From Gemmatimonadota bacterium (GTDB taxonomy: Bacteria > Gemmatimonadota > Gemmatimonadetes > Longimicrobiales > Gaopeijiaceae): a DNA stretch of 39,190 nucleotides. Under the pieces are notes generated by a model. The model searched no databases, was not told the DNA's origin, and was given only the letters and a program-made list of their open reading frames with translations. The translations under genes and the position numbers were made by a program. Each line of letters starts with the position of its first letter. Position 1 is the first letter of the stretch. Below, in pieces: positions 35,371-39,190 of the stretch. The stretch covers positions 1 to 39,190 of the forward strand of contig SKNW01000053.1 in assembly GCA_007120305.1 (NCBI GenBank), written 5' to 3'.

Positions 35371-37818
35371 CTACCGCGAGCGGATCACGCCGAGCTCCAC
35401 CGTGCGCAGTCCGTCGGACCCCTGGATTCGGAGTTCGCCCGGGCGGACGTCACCGGCGGCCTCGGCCGGGGGCACCAGGTGCGGGGCAGCAGCGCCTCCC
35501 GCCTCGGCCGGGAGCGGTACCACCGCATCTCCGGAGCGGAGAAATCCGACGATCCGGCCTGGATCGCCCGGGTGGGTGGCATCCGGTTCCCGGAGTACCA
35601 GGAGCGGCCACTGCTCCGCATCCCACCGAAGGCGCACGTCGGCCGAGGTGGACCCACGCTCCACGCGGATCTCGGGGGCGGTCTCGCCCTCCCGGCTTCG
35701 GGTGGTCATCCCCCACGGGGTCGTGACCCGTATGGTTGAGGTCTCTGCATCCCGGGGGAAGCTCACGATGGCGCTGAAGTGCCGAAGCGTGGCATCGTCG
35801 GCGTGATCCACCCCTTCCGTCGAGGTTCGCGTTGATCCCACCACGCGCCCTTCCGGGTCCAGGATCTCGATGAGGACGGGGTCCAGGGGGCGCGAGCGTG
35901 TGGGCGGCACCTCGGTCTCCAGGGCGGGTCGGATCTCGAGCCCTTCGGATGCGGACCATCCCCCGCTGACCAGCAGTTGGCGCGTCGCACCCGTTCCCGC
36001 GTCGGGGCCGGGACCGGCGCCGGCGGGGTGGCCGATGAAGGGTGCCCCCACGGGGCGCGCCATGCGCATTTCCAGGACCCTCTGATAGGTGTGATCGCTG
36101 GGCCAGAAGGGGGTGCAGTACCCCATCACGTCGAAGAACTGGGTGGTGGACCGAAGCGTGCCGTCGGCGCTGGAGTACCCGGGGGTGGCGAGGCGACCGC
36201 CGGGGTAGGGGTAGGCCGGGTCCGGGTTCCCGGCGGAACCGCAGGGAGAGTGGAAGCGGCCGAAATTGTGCCCGAACTCGTGGGCGATCACCATGCCGGC
36301 GCCCGGGAGCTGGTCAAACGAGACCGCGGCCAGCGACTGCACCGCCAGGGGGTTGGTGACCACGTAGGCGATTCCGACAATGCCACCGCCTGCCGGGCGG
36401 CGGAGGATCCCGTGGTAGTAGCGGTCGAAGCCGCCCTCAAGCACCCGGAGGTCCCGGATGTCCTGGAGAGCCCGGCTCCAGCCGGTCCTCGAGTCCTCGA
36501 AGCTCCCGTCGAAGATCAGCGGGGTGGAACGTACCCGGACGTCCAGCTCCCCGATGGGGAAGGCATCCACGCTGGCCCCGATGTAGTCCCCCGCGTTGGC
36601 CTCGGTGATGCGTCCCGTGGTTCCGAACCAGGTGGAGACGATGGGAATGAACGTGACCCGAAACGGGGGGACGGCCACCACAGGAAGCGGGGCCCAAGTA
36701 CCCGCAGATGGCCAGACCTCCTCCTCTCCGGGGGTGAGCCCCAGGACTCCGTCCGGGTCAAGCTCAACCTGGAGTTCCATCCCCCGGCGCACCAGGGATC
36801 CGTCAAGCTGCAGGTTCCACGAACGTCCGGCCTGGTCCGGCGCGATGGGGTCGGCGAGGATGCCCCCTCCCCCCGCACGCCCGACGCGCTGGTCCAGGAC
36901 CACGGTCGACCCCTGGCGGATCCGGACCTGCACCCCGACTCCCGGAGGGGAGGCTTCGCCGCCCTGGACGAAGACGCGGAGGAGTCCGGCCCGGCCCTCC
37001 ACCAGAGGAACCTGCCCGTCCAGGGACTGGTTCCCCTGGTTCAGGTGCACGGCCTCCACGGACCAGGGGGGACGCACGGTGGCCGGAAGGTCCAGACGAA
37101 GCGCGGGAGCCCCGGGCACCGACGCCCGCAGGGCCTGGATCCCCCGTTCCATTCCCATGGTCCAGCTCCCGGGGTCGGCGAGCCCCTGGGCGTCCGACAC
37201 GGCCTCGGTGCGGGTTACCGATCCCGAGCCCTCGATGACGTCGAACCGGACAGAAACCCCCGGAACCGGGTTGTCGAACCGATCGGCCACCCGGACCACG
37301 AGGGAGCTGGAGGTGGAGGTGCCCACGCGCCCCATGATGGGCGAGGTGCCCACCCGCGCCAGCTCCACCGGTGCGCCCGGCCGGGCAACTACCTCGCTGA
37401 CCTCGGAGGGGAGGGGGGACTGGGTCAGCGAGGCGCCCAGGTGGCTCATGACGCTCAGCCGAACCCGCTGGCCTCCGGCCCGGGGACCCAGGGTCCACCC
37501 GGTCACCTCCACCTCGCCCCGGTTGTCGGACACGAGCGTCGAGGTGGTCAGGGTCCCCTCCCCTCCCAGCACCTGGACCGACACCTCGGCCAGCGGGACC
37601 GGATTGCCGCGGGCGTCCAGAACCCGGAAACGGGGACCGGGCTCGAGGCGCTCTCCCACGACGCCGGAAAGGGCGGCTCCGGAACCGGAAGCGGCTTCCA
37701 CGGCCACCAGTTCCACGGCCACCGGGTCGGGAAAGAGGAGGGGGTCGCTGTCGCAGGCGGCCAGAAGGAGGGCCCCGAAAACCGCGGTCACGACGCGGGG
37801 TCCGGCGCCGGTCCTCAT
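35371..37818 (-). CDS. Lipoprotein zinc metalloprotease (metzincin-type HExxHxxGxxH) with N-terminal Ig-like domains
   Basis: Lipobox ALLLAACDSD; Big_1-like segments (RVLDARGNPVPLAEVSVQVLGGEGTLTT; DRFDNPVPGVSVRFDVIEGSGSV); VIAHEFGHNFGRFHSP plus putative Met-turn FFDVMGYC. Confidence 0.85.
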   Translation of the reverse strand: MRTGAGPRVVTAVFGALLLAACDSDPLLFPDPVAVELVAVEAASGSGAALSGVVGERLEPGPRFRVLDARGNPVPLAEVSVQVLGGEGTLTTSTLVSDNRGEVEVTGWTLGPRAGGQRVRLSVMSHLGASLTQSPLPSEVSEVVARPGAPVELARVGTSPIMGRVGTSTSSSLVVRVADRFDNPVPGVSVRFDVIEGSGSVTRTEAVSDAQGLADPGSWTMGMERGIQALRASVPGAPALRLDLPATVRPPWSVEAVHLNQGNQSLDGQVPLVEGRAGLLRVFVQGGEASPPGVGVQVRIRQGSTVVLDQRVGRAGGGGILADPIAPDQAGRSWNLQLDGSLVRRGMELQVELDPDGVLGLTPGEEEVWPSAGTWAPLPVVAVPPFRVTFIPIVSTWFGTTGRITEANAGDYIGASVDAFPIGELDVRVRSTPLIFDGSFEDSRTGWSRALQDIRDLRVLEGGFDRYYHGILRRPAGGGIVGIAYVVTNPLAVQSLAAVSFDQLPGAGMVIAHEFGHNFGRFHSPCGSAGNPDPAYPYPGGRLATPGYSSADGTLRSTTQFFDVMGYCTPFWPSDHTYQRVLEMRMARPVGAPFIGHPAGAGPGPDAGTGATRQLLVSGGWSASEGLEIRPALETEVPPTRSRPLDPVLIEILDPEGRVVGSTRTSTEGVDHADDATLRHFSAIVSFPRDAETSTIRVTTPWGMTTRSREGETAPEIRVERGSTSADVRLRWDAEQWPLLVLREPDATHPGDPGRIVGFLRSGDAVVPLPAEAGGAAAPHLVPPAEAAGDVRPGELRIQGSDGLRTVELGVIRSR

Positions 37819-38423
37819 CGTCCCGCGCCCAGCAGGAAGCGGGTGCCGGAGAACGTTCCAGGCGCTGCAAAGCCGTCGGCGGACACGGAACCCCGCCAGT
37901 GGACGAGGCCCGCCGACACGCTCCCCTTCCAGACGGGAATCCGGAGCGCGGCCCCGGCCAGCCCCGCCAGGCCGCTCCGGGCAGTCCCCGACGTCCCGGA
38001 CCCCGGGGCACCCCCCATCAGACCGGGGGCCTCCAGCGCTTCGCCGTACCAGGCCGGACCGGCCCAGGCTTCCAGCGCCGGGCCTCGGCCCCCGGCGTCG
38101 GCCCCGAGGGCGAACCGAAGGGACGGCCCCGTGGCCAGGAGGGTCGAGGTATAGGACCGCCCTGACCCGCGGAGAGCCAGTCCGGTGACCCCGATCCGCC
38201 CAGTCACCCGGGCCCGGGCCTCGAGGCCCCCGAACAGGTGGAGCTCAGGATCGGTGCCGTGCACCCCACCCACCACCGCCGCCCCCCAGCGGGACGGGAC
38301 GTCCTGCGCCACCAGGCACGCCGGCCCGGTCAGCAGGATGCCCACCAGGATGCCGGCGAGGGCCCCGAGGAGGGCGACAGCTTCCCGGCTTCCGCGCTGG
38401 CGCCGCCCGCCGGACCGATTCAA
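37815..38423 (-). CDS. Uncharacterised exported protein, probably beta-barrel
   Basis: Candidate TTG start overlapping the upstream gene's TGA, and ATGA overlap with the metalloprotease gene; signal-like [25 protein letters not shown], then alternating beta pattern. Confidence 0.55.
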   Translation of the reverse strand: MNRSGGRRQRGSREAVALLGALAGILVGILLTGPACLVAQDVPSRWGAAVVGGVHGTDPELHLFGGLEARARVTGRIGVTGLALRGSGRSYTSTLLATGPSLRFALGADAGGRGPALEAWAGPAWYGEALEAPGLMGGAPGSGTSGTARSGLAGLAGAALRIPVWKGSVSAGLVHWRGSVSADGFAAPGTFSGTRFLLGAGR

Positions 38424-39190
38424 TACCGGGCCAGCTCCACGATGGCCGCCAGGACATCGTCGGTCTGCGGGAGGATGACCTGCTCGAGTTGCGGAGCATA
38501 GGCCACCCAGGTGTCCTTGGAGGCCACCCGGCGAACCGGGCCATCCAGCCAGGGGAAGAGCTCGTCGGCGATCCGGGCGGCGATCTCGGAGCCGATGCCC
38601 CACGAGAGCGAATCCTCGTGCACCACCACGACCTTGTTGGTCTTCTTCACGGAGTCGGCGATCCGCTCCATGTCGAAGGGGTTCAGGGTCCGGAGATCCA
38701 GGATCTCGGCCTCGATCCCGTGCTCCGCCGACGCCACCCTGGCCGCATCCATGGAGCGCTTCACCAGGGCGCCGCAGGTGACCACCGTGATGTCCGAGCC
38801 CTCCCGCACCACCTTGGCCTTCCCGAAGGGGATCATGAAGTCCTTCCCCGGATAGCGCCCCTTGTTGTAGACCTGCCGGTAGAGGTGCTTGTGCTCGAGG
38901 AAGAGGACCGGGTCCTCGCAGCGGATGGCGGTGCGGAGAAGGCCGGCGGCGTCCTCGGCGTTGGAGGGGAGGACCACCCGGAGTCCGGGGGTGTGGGTGA
39001 AGAGGGTCTCGCCGGTCTGCGAATGGTAGATGGCGCCCCCCTTCAGGTACCCGCCGTACGTCGCCCGTACCACCACCGGCGCGGCCCAGTGGTTGTCGGA
39101 GCGGTAGCGCATGGTGGCCAGCTCGTTCCGGATCTGGTGGAACGCCGGCCAGATGTAGTCGAAGAACTGGATCTCCACCACCGGCTTGAG
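38420..39190 (-). CDS. 2-oxoacid dehydrogenase E1 component, beta subunit (5' end beyond the window)
   Basis: [81 protein letters not shown]: transketolase central and C-terminal domains. Confidence 0.93.
   Translation of the reverse strand, partial: LKPVVEIQFFDYIWPAFHQIRNELATMRYRSDNHWAAPVVVRATYGGYLKGGAIYHSQTGETLFTHTPGLRVVLPSNAEDAAGLLRTAIRCEDPVLFLEHKHLYRQVYNKGRYPGKDFMIPFGKAKVVREGSDITVVTCGALVKRSMDAARVASAEHGIEAEILDLRTLNPFDMERIADSVKKTNKVVVVHEDSLSWGIGSEIAARIADELFPWLDGPVRRVASKDTWVAYAPQLEQVILPQTDDVLAAIVELARY

Noticed and set aside
35977-38154. 725-aa plus ORF opposite the metalloprotease
   Set aside because: The minus strand carries the lipobox and HExxHxxGxxH; the plus translation is compositional artefact.
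1-39190. CRISPR arrays, transposons, phage, toxin-antitoxin, BGC or defence modules
   Set aside because: Looked for regularly spaced repeats, transposase/integrase motifs and defence domains in the ORF translations; none seen. Sensitive HMM searches could not be run.

Overview
High-GC bacterial chromosomal window; codon style and gene content (SusC-type TonB receptor, DUF2723 membrane protein, Ig-like lipoproteins) suggest Gemmatimonadota or a relative, which is inference only. It is gene-dense and mostly housekeeping. In order it contains: the 5' part of a SusC/RagA-like receptor (-); a sodium/solute symporter with a BadF/GlcNAc-kinase-type ATPase; hsp20; an inositol-monophosphatase-family gene (-); trpS-pilT-dapA-like coupled by ATGA overlaps; purA; ffh; rpsP-rimM-trmD-rplS-rnhB; tRNA-Lys(TTT); a duplicated-domain membrane protein; an SLC13 permease with apparently four RCK_C units; an ECF-like sigma with its anti-sigma; secreted metallohydrolases (M19, amidohydrolase, M28); an alpha/beta hydrolase; a DUF2723 (TMEM260-like) protein; NDH-2; an OM beta-barrel; Ig-like lipoproteins, one with a metzincin motif; and an E1-beta dehydrogenase subunit running off the right edge. 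I found no CRISPR array, transposase, integrase, phage genes or recognisable defence island. The best second-look signals are two close matches to the sigma-54 -24/-12 consensus (upstream of hsp20 and of the Ig-like lipoprotein, the latter with a structured leader), an ECF-like sigma whose DNA-recognition helix looks destroyed, a four-RCK_C transporter, an S16 with a long A/E/K-rich tail, and several hairpin leaders (purA, rpsP, rplS). No clear new multigene system is visible. Many very long antisense ORFs in the track are GC artefacts.
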